Positions 34,129 to 42,720 of a DNA stretch of 56,331 nucleotides are shown here, piece by piece. This DNA comes from Bacteroidales bacterium (GTDB taxonomy: Bacteria; Bacteroidota; Bacteroidia; Bacteroidales; UBA3824), in assembly GCA_017412115.1 (NCBI GenBank), contig JAFPYR010000071.1, positions 1-56,331 of the forward strand. Reading direction: 5' to 3'. Each line of letters starts with the position of its first letter. The first letter of the stretch is position 1. A program made the position numbers and the translations under genes. The notes under the pieces are model-generated. The model was given only the letters and a program-made list of their open reading frames with translations. It did not search any database and was not told the DNA's origin.

Positions 34129-36594
34129 ATGAAAAACTTTTATCTGCTTTTATTACTGACAGTTAGTCCGTTTTTCGCTTTCGCGCAAAACGACGATTTT
34201 GACGAAATTATCGAGAGAGATATTCTCGGTTACGGCAATATTAACCTTGAAGTAAAAGAAAAGAAACAAGTAATCGGTGCGGCAAGATCTTCCAAAAGTG
34301 CAGAAGAATTGCCAGTTACCGTATACGTTATCACACATGACGACATTATAACTCACGGCTATGTAACTCTATGCGACGTTCTTAAAAACGTACCGGGTAT
34401 CAGAGTTGCACAACCTGCCGGTGCAGAATTAGGCGAAGGTTTTATGCAAAGGGGTATGACGGGTAACACATATTCCAAGATTCTTATCAACGGTATTGAT
34501 GTAAAACCCTCCGGCTCAGTAGGTATGCCTTTGAGTGCAAATCTCCCGATAAGACAAGCGGAAAGAATAGAAATTGTTTACGGTCCCGCCTCTGCCTCGT
34601 ACGGTAACGATGCGTGTGGTGGTGTCATAAACATAGTTACAAAATCCCCGGACGAAAAAGGTTTTACAAGTGCCGATATTATGATAGGTACGGGCGGTAA
34701 ACAATATCTGAATTTCAACACGGGTATCAAAATAGGTCACGGAAAACACGTTGCAGCCATATCTTTTTACGGTTCTAATCTCAATGTCAATGAAATGAAC
34801 CTTCCCGATGGTAGCGATGCCGAGGTTTATAACCGTTGGAATTATTTTCTTCAGCACGGACAAGAGATTAAAATTCAGGCAGTTGACGGTAATATCTACA
34901 ATATCTCACAAGAAATGATCACCGAAAGTATGTTCGAGAAATACAACTTTCTTTTCGACGACATGAAATATTACTTCGTTAATTATAAAGGTGATTTTTG
35001 GTATCCTGAAATTTGCAAACGCCCGCAAAAAGCTACTCAATTAGGCGCAGAGGTAAAATACAGGGCATTTAGTTTCTCATACAATTTAATGCACAGAATG
35101 GATTACACCAACCACGGCGTAAGTCCGTTCACTTATAATTATAGTGATCCTAATTCGCTTTTCGGTGAATACATACATCGTTTTGTAGCCTCCTCTGACA
35201 TTCAAGCGGGAATTTTTACATCAAACACTTCGCTCCACTTAATTCATTACAGAATGGACGAAAACTCTTACCGCTCTGTAAACTGGGACAAAAATAATTT
35301 ATATTTCTGGGGTGCAAGCGATGATTTGGGACTTGAGGAAAACATGGAGTTCAAAATTTCTGATAAGTTTTCAATTAACGGCGGCGGCTCGTTTACTTAC
35401 ACCGGCGTTTTACCAAAAACAACCGATAATTCCACGAAATTCGATTTCAAATCGTACAAAATGTTTTCGGAAAAAAGCGATTTTAAGTATCCCATTTTAG
35501 GTAGTTGGGGTATTTATCCGTTTACTTATTGGCAAGCTGGTGCATATATGCAAGCCGATTACGACCTCAGCCCCGTCAATATTACGGCAGGCTTAAGATA
35601 CGATTACAGTTCGCAATGGGGTGCATCACTCAATCCGCGTATCGCATTCCTTTGGAAAGTAACTGACAAATTCAATATCAGGGCCTCTGAAGGTTTTGCT
35701 TACAAAAGCCCCGCTGCAAACCAACTATATTATACAGTGTCGGTTGCTATGGAAAATGCTCAGGCTCCTAACGGTTATGTTATTGCATATCACCATATTC
35801 CCACTGTGGGAAAACTTACGCCGGAACATATTTCTGCTACGGAGGTCGGCTTGAGGTACAATCTCAACAAAACCAATTATCTCGAGCTCGTAGGCTATAC
35901 CAATAGGGTTAGAGATCCGCTTTTTAGAACGATGTACGCCATGAACGATATATCTAACTACATCGAAAAATACGGAGTTTGGATGACGACGGACGAAAAT
36001 TCGGATTATATCGTTCCGGGATATTTTTCTGTCGGAATCACCGACTTAATGAACGCCAACAATGACAGAAAATACACAAGGGCATATATCAACGAATCGG
36101 ATGCTAAATCAAAACTTTATAGTTTGCAATTAATCGGAGTGTTCAAAGATATTATAAAACCGATACATCTTAACATTTCGGGCAGTTATACGTATGCAAT
36201 CGGAGAAGAAACGCTTACGTTATACAACAACGGTGAAAAAGAGGTTACAAAAATTAATTACGTCAGAGGCGTGCCGAAATCTTTGGCACAAATCTCAATT
36301 GATTTTGACTTTTGGAAGATATTACATTTAAGGGCAGACAATATATATTCGTCAAAAGTTTCAAGAAAATATTACGAAGGCGTTGATAACAAATTTTATT
36401 GGGCACCTTCGTATTATGATTTGGATTTGATACTTTCGGCGAAATTTACAAAGAATTTTTCCGCTATGATTAAGGTAACTAACGTAACCAATGAACTTTA
36501 CGGCGGAATGGATGCCTTTGAAATGGACGTGGATTTGTATTACAATCCGCAACTACTCAGAACTTTTACATTTGGAATTACGTACGATTTTTAG
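34129..36594 (+). CDS. TonB-dependent outer-membrane receptor
   Basis: An 821-residue beta-barrel receptor. A signal peptide (MKNFYLLLLLTVSPFFAFAQ) is followed by a plug domain, with ELPVTVYVITHDDI, LKNVPGIRV, GMTGNTYSKILINGID and ERIEIVYGPASASYGNDACGGVINIVTK as standard plug segments. The barrel ends in TFGITYDF, an aromatic C-terminal residue typical for BAM substrates. There is no carboxypeptidase-regulatory N-terminal domain and no SusD neighbour, so glycan uptake of the SusCD kind is unlikely; an iron or cobalamin-like ligand is possible but not shown. The gap before it has no clear promoter. Confidence 0.92.
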   Translation: MKNFYLLLLLTVSPFFAFAQNDDFDEIIERDILGYGNINLEVKEKKQVIGAARSSKSAEELPVTVYVITHDDIITHGYVTLCDVLKNVPGIRVAQPAGAELGEGFMQRGMTGNTYSKILINGIDVKPSGSVGMPLSANLPIRQAERIEIVYGPASASYGNDACGGVINIVTKSPDEKGFTSADIMIGTGGKQYLNFNTGIKIGHGKHVAAISFYGSNLNVNEMNLPDGSDAEVYNRWNYFLQHGQEIKIQAVDGNIYNISQEMITESMFEKYNFLFDDMKYYFVNYKGDFWYPEICKRPQKATQLGAEVKYRAFSFSYNLMHRMDYTNHGVSPFTYNYSDPNSLFGEYIHRFVASSDIQAGIFTSNTSLHLIHYRMDENSYRSVNWDKNNLYFWGASDDLGLEENMEFKISDKFSINGGGSFTYTGVLPKTTDNSTKFDFKSYKMFSEKSDFKYPILGSWGIYPFTYWQAGAYMQADYDLSPVNITAGLRYDYSSQWGASLNPRIAFLWKVTDKFNIRASEGFAYKSPAANQLYYTVSVAMENAQAPNGYVIAYHHIPTVGKLTPEHISATEVGLRYNLNKTNYLELVGYTNRVRDPLFRTMYAMNDISNYIEKYGVWMTTDENSDYIVPGYFSVGITDLMNANNDRKYTRAYINESDAKSKLYSLQLIGVFKDIIKPIHLNISGSYTYAIGEETLTLYNNGEKEVTKINYVRGVPKSLAQISIDFDFWKILHLRADNIYSSKVSRKYYEGVDNKFYWAPSYYDLDLILSAKFTKNFSAMIKVTNVTNELYGGMDAFEMDVDLYYNPQLLRTFTFGITYDF

Positions 36595-36667
36595 AATTTG
36601 AGGTTATTTTATTAAAAATTGGAACTTAATTTGTAATAACAAACAAGAGGAAAAACAATCTGTAAAG

Positions 36668-39376
36668 ATGCAGATATTAAAAGAGCATATAAAAGTATTC
36701 ATGCTATTGTTTGCGGCAGTATTTTGTTGTAACGGTCTGAGTGCCCAAAACAACAAAGCAAATACTATCCGCGAACGGGACAGTCTTATCAATCTTATTA
36801 ACAAAAATCCGGGAGATTCAAAAAGCGGAAAATGGTATTATGAACTCTCAAACCGGTATTTAACATTAGGACAGTATGCAAAAGTTTTGGAGTCGGCTCA
36901 AAAAGCAATCTCGGCATCCAAAATAGCAAAAGATACTAACACAACCCTTAACTCGTATTTGATGTTAGGACACGTAGATATTCTTGACGATCAACCTGTT
37001 AAAGCTATTGAATGTTATCTTTCTGCCCGTAAAATTTTGGAAAAAATGAATCAGCCCCAACGAGATGCGGAAATAGTAACGCAAATCGGTTTGGTATATT
37101 TCAACAGAGGACATTATCAAAAGGCTGCCGAAAGTTTCCAAGAGGCTTTGAGCAAACACGAAAAATTATCTAACGAAGACGGTATCATAGCCAACACAAA
37201 ATATCTCGCTATTTGCAATTATATGTTAGGCAAATACGATGAATCAATTGTCGGCTACGAACTTCTTCTGAAAAAATACCGCGAACGTGACGACTGGGAA
37301 AATACCAAAATGGTATATCAACGTCTTAACGAAATCTATCAAAAACAAGAAGATTACGACAAAGTATTCAAATGCAATTACGATTTGTACAATTTATGTA
37401 CAGCTCACGATAACATCAAAGAATCTCTTAATGCCCTCAACAACGTGGCATATTGCTATGTCTGCATACGCAAATACGACAAAGCGATAAAATATTATAC
37501 TCAGTTGTTGGAGTCAGACAAGAAATTCTCTAACGATGAAAAAATTGATGCCGGCACATATACAAGTCTTGGTCTATGTTATCAAAATATGGACAACATG
37601 GACAAATCCATAGAAAACCTTCAAAAAGCTGTTGCAATCCGTCAAAAATACAATCAGAATTTTGAAGCAGCTACTATAGACAACATCATGGCGCTGATTT
37701 ATCTCAAGGAGGAAGACTTACATAACGCTGAATATCATATAGAAAGAGCAGTTATTGAGGCGGAAAAAGCCAGCGAGAACGGTTATGATGACGACGGTGA
37801 ATTAAGAAAAGCCGTTTATATTACATATAATAAAGTGTTATCCGCTAAAGGTGAGGACAAAAAAGCAACGGATTATTATAAAAAATATCTTTCTTTGAGG
37901 GATTCATCGCAAATGGCAAAAGAAATGCGTGAGCGCAGAATGGCGGAAGAGCTTAGAAAACTTGCCGATGCCGAGGAAAAATATCAAAAAGGACTTGATA
38001 AAGAGGAATTTACAGAACTTAACGCTGCAAATCTTCAACTTATAGCAGAAAACCGTCAGAGGGAAATCGAACTTCTTACCAAAAACAATGAAATTCAGGA
38101 AATGGAAAAGAAGCGTATCGAACAATCCCTTATTCTTGCCCGTCAACAACAGGAAGCCTTGAAAAAAGAGAACGAAATCCGTGCGCTTCAGTTGGAAAGG
38201 GAAAAAGCGGAAACCAGATTAAAATTGCAAGACGCTGCTGAAAAAGACCACCAAAGGGAAATCAAGCTCTTGGAAGAACAACGTAAAAACCAAGCACTTA
38301 CGATTGAAAACCAGCAAAAGGCGGCTAAACAAATGCGGCTCATAGTTTATATGGCATTTGCAATGATTTTGTTTTTCATCATCGTGTTTATCATGATGAG
38401 AAAGAAAAACAAAAAACTCAAAGAGCAGCAAAAAGAAATTGAACAAAAAAATGCCGTTCTCGTTACCAAAAACGACGAGATTATGAGCATCAACAACGAG
38501 CTTTCAAGACAAAAGGAAATCATAGAAAAGGCAAACCAGTCTATCACAGACAGTATCGTATACGCTAAACGTATACAAACTGCGGTATGCCCTTCCCCGA
38601 CTTTCCTTTCGGCTTTCAACTTTGAATATTTCCTTGTTTTCAGACCGAGGGACATCGTCAGCGGTGACTATTATTGGTTTTACAGCGATAATAAGGATTT
38701 TGTTTACATCGTGGCTGCCGATTGTACGGGACACGGCGTTCCGGGCGCATTCATGAGTATGTTGGGCGTTTCGCTTTTCAACAAAATCGTTGCGGAGAGA
38801 AACGTACATGAACCTGCCGATATTTTAACCGAATTAAGAAAAGAAATCAAAATCGCTCTACACCAAGAGTCTATGAATTCGGCTCAAAAAGACGGTATGG
38901 ACTTATCACTCGTGAAATACAATATAAAAGACAATAGTTTAACCTTCTCAGGTGCTAATAATAACGGCTATTTGATTCAAAGATTTTCACACGATGAAGA
39001 GGATTTGGCTAAAAAAGATTTGGCTAAACCGGAATTTTTAAGAGAAAACTTAGGCAGTTATCTCAAACTTACGGTAATGCCTGCCGATCCTATGCCTATC
39101 GGTGTGTATATCAGAGAGAAAGAAAGATTTTCTCAAAGAGAATACAAACTCAGAAAAGGAGATAGTTTCTATCTGACCTCTGACGGTTACATCGATCAGT
39201 TCGGCGGTGAACACGGCAGAAAATTCTTAACCAAAAACTTTGAAAAAATGCTCCTTGATATTAACGCTTATTCCATGGATCGTCAAGAAGAAATCGTTAT
39301 AGCAACTCATGAAAAATGGATTGGAACCAATTATACACAATTGGACGATATTATCGTAATCGGAATCAGAGTTTAA
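36668..39376 (+). CDS. TPR membrane protein with C-terminal SpoIIE/PP2C phosphatase (second intact copy)
   Basis: A 902-residue protein. A signal peptide is followed by TPR repeats (about 50-400), a long coiled coil (about 410-550), one TM helix (557-577), another coiled coil (about 580-630) and a PP2C domain. All metal motifs are intact: SGDYYW (about 670), D685 in ADCTGHG, DGMDLSL, D839 in TSDG and LDD near the C-terminus. The layout matches the protein at 3060-5327, with a longer coiled coil. It should dephosphorylate a partner in response to an envelope or starvation cue; the partner is not encoded here. It follows the TonB receptor by 73 bases and precedes the CYTH gene by 17. Confidence 0.9.
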   Translation: MQILKEHIKVFMLLFAAVFCCNGLSAQNNKANTIRERDSLINLINKNPGDSKSGKWYYELSNRYLTLGQYAKVLESAQKAISASKIAKDTNTTLNSYLMLGHVDILDDQPVKAIECYLSARKILEKMNQPQRDAEIVTQIGLVYFNRGHYQKAAESFQEALSKHEKLSNEDGIIANTKYLAICNYMLGKYDESIVGYELLLKKYRERDDWENTKMVYQRLNEIYQKQEDYDKVFKCNYDLYNLCTAHDNIKESLNALNNVAYCYVCIRKYDKAIKYYTQLLESDKKFSNDEKIDAGTYTSLGLCYQNMDNMDKSIENLQKAVAIRQKYNQNFEAATIDNIMALIYLKEEDLHNAEYHIERAVIEAEKASENGYDDDGELRKAVYITYNKVLSAKGEDKKATDYYKKYLSLRDSSQMAKEMRERRMAEELRKLADAEEKYQKGLDKEEFTELNAANLQLIAENRQREIELLTKNNEIQEMEKKRIEQSLILARQQQEALKKENEIRALQLEREKAETRLKLQDAAEKDHQREIKLLEEQRKNQALTIENQQKAAKQMRLIVYMAFAMILFFIIVFIMMRKKNKKLKEQQKEIEQKNAVLVTKNDEIMSINNELSRQKEIIEKANQSITDSIVYAKRIQTAVCPSPTFLSAFNFEYFLVFRPRDIVSGDYYWFYSDNKDFVYIVAADCTGHGVPGAFMSMLGVSLFNKIVAERNVHEPADILTELRKEIKIALHQESMNSAQKDGMDLSLVKYNIKDNSLTFSGANNNGYLIQRFSHDEEDLAKKDLAKPEFLRENLGSYLKLTVMPADPMPIGVYIREKERFSQREYKLRKGDSFYLTSDGYIDQFGGEHGRKFLTKNFEKMLLDINAYSMDRQEEIVIATHEKWIGTNYTQLDDIIVIGIRV

Positions 39377-39393
39377 AAAAAGGAAACAAAAAA

Positions 39394-39861
39394 ATGGCTT
39401 ACGAAATCGAACGAAAATTTTTAGTAAAAGGTGAATTCAAACATCTCGCCTCAAGCAGTACTTACATCGTACAGGGTTATTTGTACTCGTCGCCTCAAAA
39501 ATCGGTAAGAATTAGAATAAAAGGCGACAAAGGTTATATAACGGTAAAAAGCAACGTCGCCGACACAGAAATCACCCGTAACGAATGGGAATACGAAATT
39601 CCTGCAAGCGATGCCCACGAAATGCTGAAACTTTGCAGCAAAAATATTGTGGAAAAAACAAGATATATAGTCAATTATAAAAATATGGTTTTGGAAATTG
39701 ACGAATTTTACGGGGACAACGAAGGATTATTGTTAGCAGAAATAGAGCTGACATACGAAACCCAACGTTTTGATAAACCGGATTTTTTAGGCGAAGAAGT
39801 AACAACAGATACTCGTTATTACAACTCCGAACTTGCAAAAAAACCGTACAAAAATTGGTAA
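39394..39861 (+). CDS. CYTH-domain protein (triphosphate tunnel metalloenzyme)
   Basis: A 155-residue protein starting at the ATG of MAYEIERKFLV; an upstream in-frame ATG lies inside the phosphatase gene. The CYTH hallmark ExExK is EIERK (4-8), and the tunnel residues RIRIK, YITVKS, EWEYEI and LEIDEF follow in order. Bacterial members hydrolyse triphosphates such as PPPi or ATP-like substrates; the exact one is unknown. It lies 17 bases after the phosphatase gene and is probably co-transcribed. It is closed by the hairpin at 39860. Confidence 0.9.
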   Translation: MAYEIERKFLVKGEFKHLASSSTYIVQGYLYSSPQKSVRIRIKGDKGYITVKSNVADTEITRNEWEYEIPASDAHEMLKLCSKNIVEKTRYIVNYKNMVLEIDEFYGDNEGLLLAEIELTYETQRFDKPDFLGEEVTTDTRYYNSELAKKPYKNW

Positions 39862-39897
39862 AAACCTTAAAACAAAGGTCTTTGTTCTAAGGTTTTT
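39860..39897. terminator. Hairpin at the CYTH/HEAT-like convergent junction
   Basis: AAAAACCTTA (39860-39869) pairs with TAAGGTTTTT (39888-39897), with an inner AACAAAG/CTTTGTT stem after one mismatch. The structure includes the stop codon and last residues of the convergent gene, and the right arm ends in five Ts on the plus strand. Confidence 0.65.
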
Positions 39898-40397
39898 AAG
39901 TATTCTTCGGCAGCTTGATAGATTCCAAGCAAATGCTCCTGAGCAGTTTTCTTTTTCTCTAACACTCTTTCAAACAGCATCGAAGCAGTCTCTTTATCGA
40001 GATTTTGGGTGCAGTTTTCCAAAAGTGTGAGAATATCGAAAACTATTTCAAAATCACTGAAACTCAATAGCATATTAACAATTTCCTCCGCTTTTTCGGT
40101 AAAATCCATTCCGGAAAGCCACAATGAGGAAATAACGGATTTTTTAATTCCGAGGTCTTGAACCTTTGACATAAAATCAAAAGCCATAATTGCGGTTTCA
40201 GAGGTTTTCAGACTGCTGATAATGTCGTAAACAACATTTTTAACCTCTTGCGAACGTGTAGAAACCAAAAGTTCCAAGACGTTAGGCAACAAAACGGCAT
40301 CACCGTTTTCGCGGTAATAATGAAGCAGACCGGGCAGCTGAGAATCAGAATCGTTTTGCAATTTTTGCAAAAAAAGTTTTCTTTCTTGACTGTTCAT
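39867..40397 (-). CDS. HEAT-repeat-like helical protein, unknown function
   Basis: About 176 residues from the ATG of MNSQERKLFLQKLQ. A longer frame (193 residues) would start upstream of the promoter at 40424-40431, so the shorter start is chosen. The protein is all-helical with repeats of about 35 residues (LLHYYRENGDAVLLPNVLELL, VYDIISSLKTSETAIMAF, SVISSLWLSGMD) resembling HEAT/armadillo repeats. No signal peptide or membrane helix is present. I infer a cytoplasmic scaffold or binding protein. The gene is divergent from the lipoprotein at 40547 and convergent with CYTH. Confidence 0.65.
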   Translation of the reverse strand: MNSQERKLFLQKLQNDSDSQLPGLLHYYRENGDAVLLPNVLELLVSTRSQEVKNVVYDIISSLKTSETAIMAFDFMSKVQDLGIKKSVISSLWLSGMDFTEKAEEIVNMLLSFSDFEIVFDILTLLENCTQNLDKETASMLFERVLEKKKTAQEHLLGIYQAAEEYLKTLEQRPLF

Positions 40398-40423
40398 AAA
40401 ACTAAATATTAAAATAGCAACGG

Positions 40424-40431
40424 CAAAGTTA
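40424..40431 (-). promoter_or_regulatory. -7 promoter element for the HEAT-like gene
   Basis: On the minus strand TAACTTTG matches TAnnTTTG, 27 bases before the start codon at 40397; it sets the start choice. Confidence 0.55.
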
Positions 40432-40474
40432 AAAAAAATTATCTGCAAATAACGTTTTTTATTTCAGAAAATAT

Positions 40475-40482
40475 TATCTTTG
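40475..40482 (+). promoter_or_regulatory. -7 promoter element for the lipoprotein gene
   Basis: TATCTTTG matches TAnnTTTG, 65 bases before the start at 40547. It lies 44 bases from the divergent promoter at 40424-40431. Confidence 0.55.
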
Positions 40483-40546
40483 TCAAAAATTTTGCAATAA
40501 AGACTTTAGATAATCAGTTATAATCTAAAAAGTTAGCAGATTATTT

Positions 40547-41413
40547 ATGAAAAGAACGAAACACATAATACCTGTATTGGTGCTTTTGGTATCAGTTTTG
40601 TGCGGTTGTGGGTCATCAGGGACACCCTACAAAACCAAAAAAGATATGCGCGAGGCTGCCAAAGAAAAGACTTCAGGACACAACGAAGCCGCTGTTTATT
40701 ATACGTTGCCTTCACCCTTGGAGGTCGCTTATATAATACAGTCTACGGGAGTTGATTACGACTTAAAACTCCTCCACAAAACAGAGTTAGGAGTCAGATA
40801 TTCAACTAACAGAGCAGCTGCCATCAATCTCGGAATTTACGGGGCTGATTTGAGTTATTCGATTTATTTCAATCAGCAACAAGTTGCTTTGAAATATCTC
40901 GATTGTATTAAGGATTTGTCAAACAATCTGGATATTTCAGATGCAAAACTGCAAGACAAACTCAAAGAAATGGAAGAAAACATACAAAACAGAGAAACGT
41001 TAAAAAAAATGGTTTCTCAGACTTTTTTCCATTCCGATGCGTTATTAAAAGAAAGCAGTCGAAAACAAACGGCCGTAATGGTTGCCGCCGGAATGTGGAT
41101 AGAAAGCCTATATATTTCGACACAACTCTCTTATGGCGAGCCGAATTCCAATCCGAGATTGTCGAAATCGGTTATAGAACAGGGTCTTGTATTCGAAGAC
41201 TTGTACAATATGCTTTCAACTTTTGGTTCAAGCAGCGACATCGAGTACATCAAAAACGAACTTATGCCGCTCAAAAATAGTTTCAAAACCATAAACAAAC
41301 AGTTGGGCAATACGTATTTATCCTCTGAAAAAAACAAAGTAGATGCAAAGCTTTTTGAAAAACTTTGCGATGCAGTAAAAGACGTGCGCAACAATTTTAC
41401 ACAGTTGTTTTAA
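40547..41413 (+). CDS. Lipoprotein of unknown function
   Basis: A 288-residue lipoprotein with lipobox VLCGC (Cys about 21). The mature protein is largely helical: a conserved-looking LPSPLEVAYIIQSTGVDYD opens it, followed by YFNQQQVALKYLDCIKDLSNNL and MVAAGMWIESLYISTQLS. The pattern recalls Bacteroidetes lipoproteins of unknown function. The gene is followed after 27 bases by a secreted small protein. I do not recognise a family. Confidence 0.7.
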   Translation: MKRTKHIIPVLVLLVSVLCGCGSSGTPYKTKKDMREAAKEKTSGHNEAAVYYTLPSPLEVAYIIQSTGVDYDLKLLHKTELGVRYSTNRAAAINLGIYGADLSYSIYFNQQQVALKYLDCIKDLSNNLDISDAKLQDKLKEMEENIQNRETLKKMVSQTFFHSDALLKESSRKQTAVMVAAGMWIESLYISTQLSYGEPNSNPRLSKSVIEQGLVFEDLYNMLSTFGSSSDIEYIKNELMPLKNSFKTINKQLGNTYLSSEKNKVDAKLFEKLCDAVKDVRNNFTQLF

Positions 41414-41440
41414 AAAAAAATTACAACGATTGATTAACGA

Positions 41441-41935
41441 ATGAAAATAAACTTTTTGGACATGAAAAAATTTTTAATTATAGCCTTGTTATCAACGGTA
41501 ATTAATTTCGCGGCAAAGGCTCAATGTCATGAATACATTGAAACCATTGCTGAATCGGAGTTGGAGCCGTACATTTTGGACGGAAATTTCATCGCCCCGA
41601 TTGTTACCGAGGGTGAAACCGTAACTTTAACAAGAACTTTTCTCGCCGGACAAAGTTATAAAATAGATGTCTGCGGAATGGATATGTTTTTTAAGGAAAT
41701 TACCATTACGGAAGAAAAAAACGTAGTTTTCAAAAATTTCGGAAAAGACTCTGAGGACAAAATGTTCACGACCTCGGAAGGCACAACACTTCCCGTTTAC
41801 GGACTGAATTTTTATGAATTTACTCCCGACCATACCATGAACCTTAAAATTAAAGTCAAAATCACACCGTTTGAAGGCGGCGGCGGACTCAAATTGGAAG
41901 GTTGTTTAGGAATCCTCGTCGGTTTCCAAAAATAA
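41441..41935 (+). CDS. Secreted protein of unknown function
   Basis: Up to 164 residues. A signal peptide starts at M8 (MKKFLIIALLSTVINFAAKAQ); the first ATG adds seven residues, and either start is possible. The mature protein is beta-rich, with three cysteines (CHEYIETIAESEL, YKIDVCGMDMF and LEGCLGI) and a Gly-rich turn near the end. It shares the strand and spacing with the lipoprotein gene 27 bases upstream, so both may act together in the envelope. No family recognised. Confidence 0.6.
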   Translation: MKINFLDMKKFLIIALLSTVINFAAKAQCHEYIETIAESELEPYILDGNFIAPIVTEGETVTLTRTFLAGQSYKIDVCGMDMFFKEITITEEKNVVFKNFGKDSEDKMFTTSEGTTLPVYGLNFYEFTPDHTMNLKIKVKITPFEGGGGLKLEGCLGILVGFQK

Positions 41936-42067
41936 AAAGACTGAAAATAAATAACGGTACATTTCCAAAACAAAAAAAATTCTCCGTTTGTATTTTAATT
42001 GTCAAATAATTACAAACGTTATAAATTTTTTTTGCCTTAAAATTTGACAATGTTGCCGTTTATTATG

Positions 42068-42083
42068 TAACTTCGCAAAGTTA
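42068..42083. repeat. Small inverted repeat over a near-consensus -7 element
   Basis: TAACTT and AAGTTA are perfect inverted arms around CGCA. The left part, TAACTTCG, is a one-mismatch TAnnTTTG element 60 bases before the aspartate-rich gene, so it could be a promoter with an overlapping operator. Confidence 0.35.
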
Positions 42084-42134
42084 TTTAAAAGAAAAATTAT
42101 AGACACCATTATTAAAAAAAATAAATTATAGAAA

Positions 42135-42635
42135 ATGAAGTTTAACAAAAACTATGATGCAAACAACAATGATTTTGCATTCGACGAACTTGATAACAGC
42201 CAGCAAAAAGGCTATCAGTTAGCCAAAAAGAAAAAATCTCTCGAGGAAGAAGATGCCGAATTTGACGACGAATTCTTAGATGAGAAATTTGACGATTCTT
42301 TGTTGGATGATTTTGACGACGATATTGACGAGGTTGATTTTGACGACCTTGACTTGGATGAATTCGACGAAGAATTAAGCGACGACGATTTAGACGATGT
42401 TTTTAGCGGCAGCGGAGCTTCGTCCCGCAAAAAGTCAAAAAACTCGAAAAAAGGTAAGAAATCTGACGACGATGATATGGACGATGATGAAATTGATGAC
42501 AGCCGTTTTTACAACGACGAATTCAAAGATTTCGACAACTACACCACCGTTACGGATTTTGACGACGACTTGGATTCGTATTTAGACAACGAAAACTATT
42601 CGGACGGATATTACGACTTCGACGACAGATACTAA
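42135..42635 (+). CDS. Aspartate-rich acidic protein of unknown function
   Basis: A 166-residue protein in which Asp and Glu dominate from residue 35 on (DDEFLDEKFDDSLLDDFDDD and similar), with interspersed Phe, Leu and Tyr. A basic patch (RKKSKNSKKGKKS, about 97-109) splits two acidic halves. The second half contains Tyr-Asp repeats (NENYSDGYYDFDDRY). No signal peptide or membrane helix. It is probably disordered; such chains can bind cations, basic proteins or nucleic-acid-binding partners. The reading frame, the following terminator and the codon choice (both GAC and GAT) support a real gene. No family recognised. Confidence 0.75.
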   Translation: MKFNKNYDANNNDFAFDELDNSQQKGYQLAKKKKSLEEEDAEFDDEFLDEKFDDSLLDDFDDDIDEVDFDDLDLDEFDEELSDDDLDDVFSGSGASSRKKSKNSKKGKKSDDDDMDDDEIDDSRFYNDEFKDFDNYTTVTDFDDDLDSYLDNENYSDGYYDFDDRY

Positions 42636-42641
42636 AAAAGT

Positions 42642-42700
42642 AAAAAAAGAAACTCCGCCTTAAAAAAATCAATTTCTTTTTAAGACGGAGTTTCTTTTTT
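42642..42700. terminator. Bidirectional terminator between the Asp-rich gene and the S41 protease gene
   Basis: AAAGAAACTCCGCCTTAAAA pairs with TTTTAAGACGGAGTTTCTTT with a single mismatch, ending in a T-run on the plus strand; A-runs on the left give a T-run on the minus strand. Confidence 0.8.
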
Positions 42701-42720
42701 TTTATAATTATTTCTGATTT

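Noticed and set aside
39316..39393. Longer CYTH start
   Set aside because: It lies within the phosphatase coding end; the CYTH motif begins right after the ATG at 39394.
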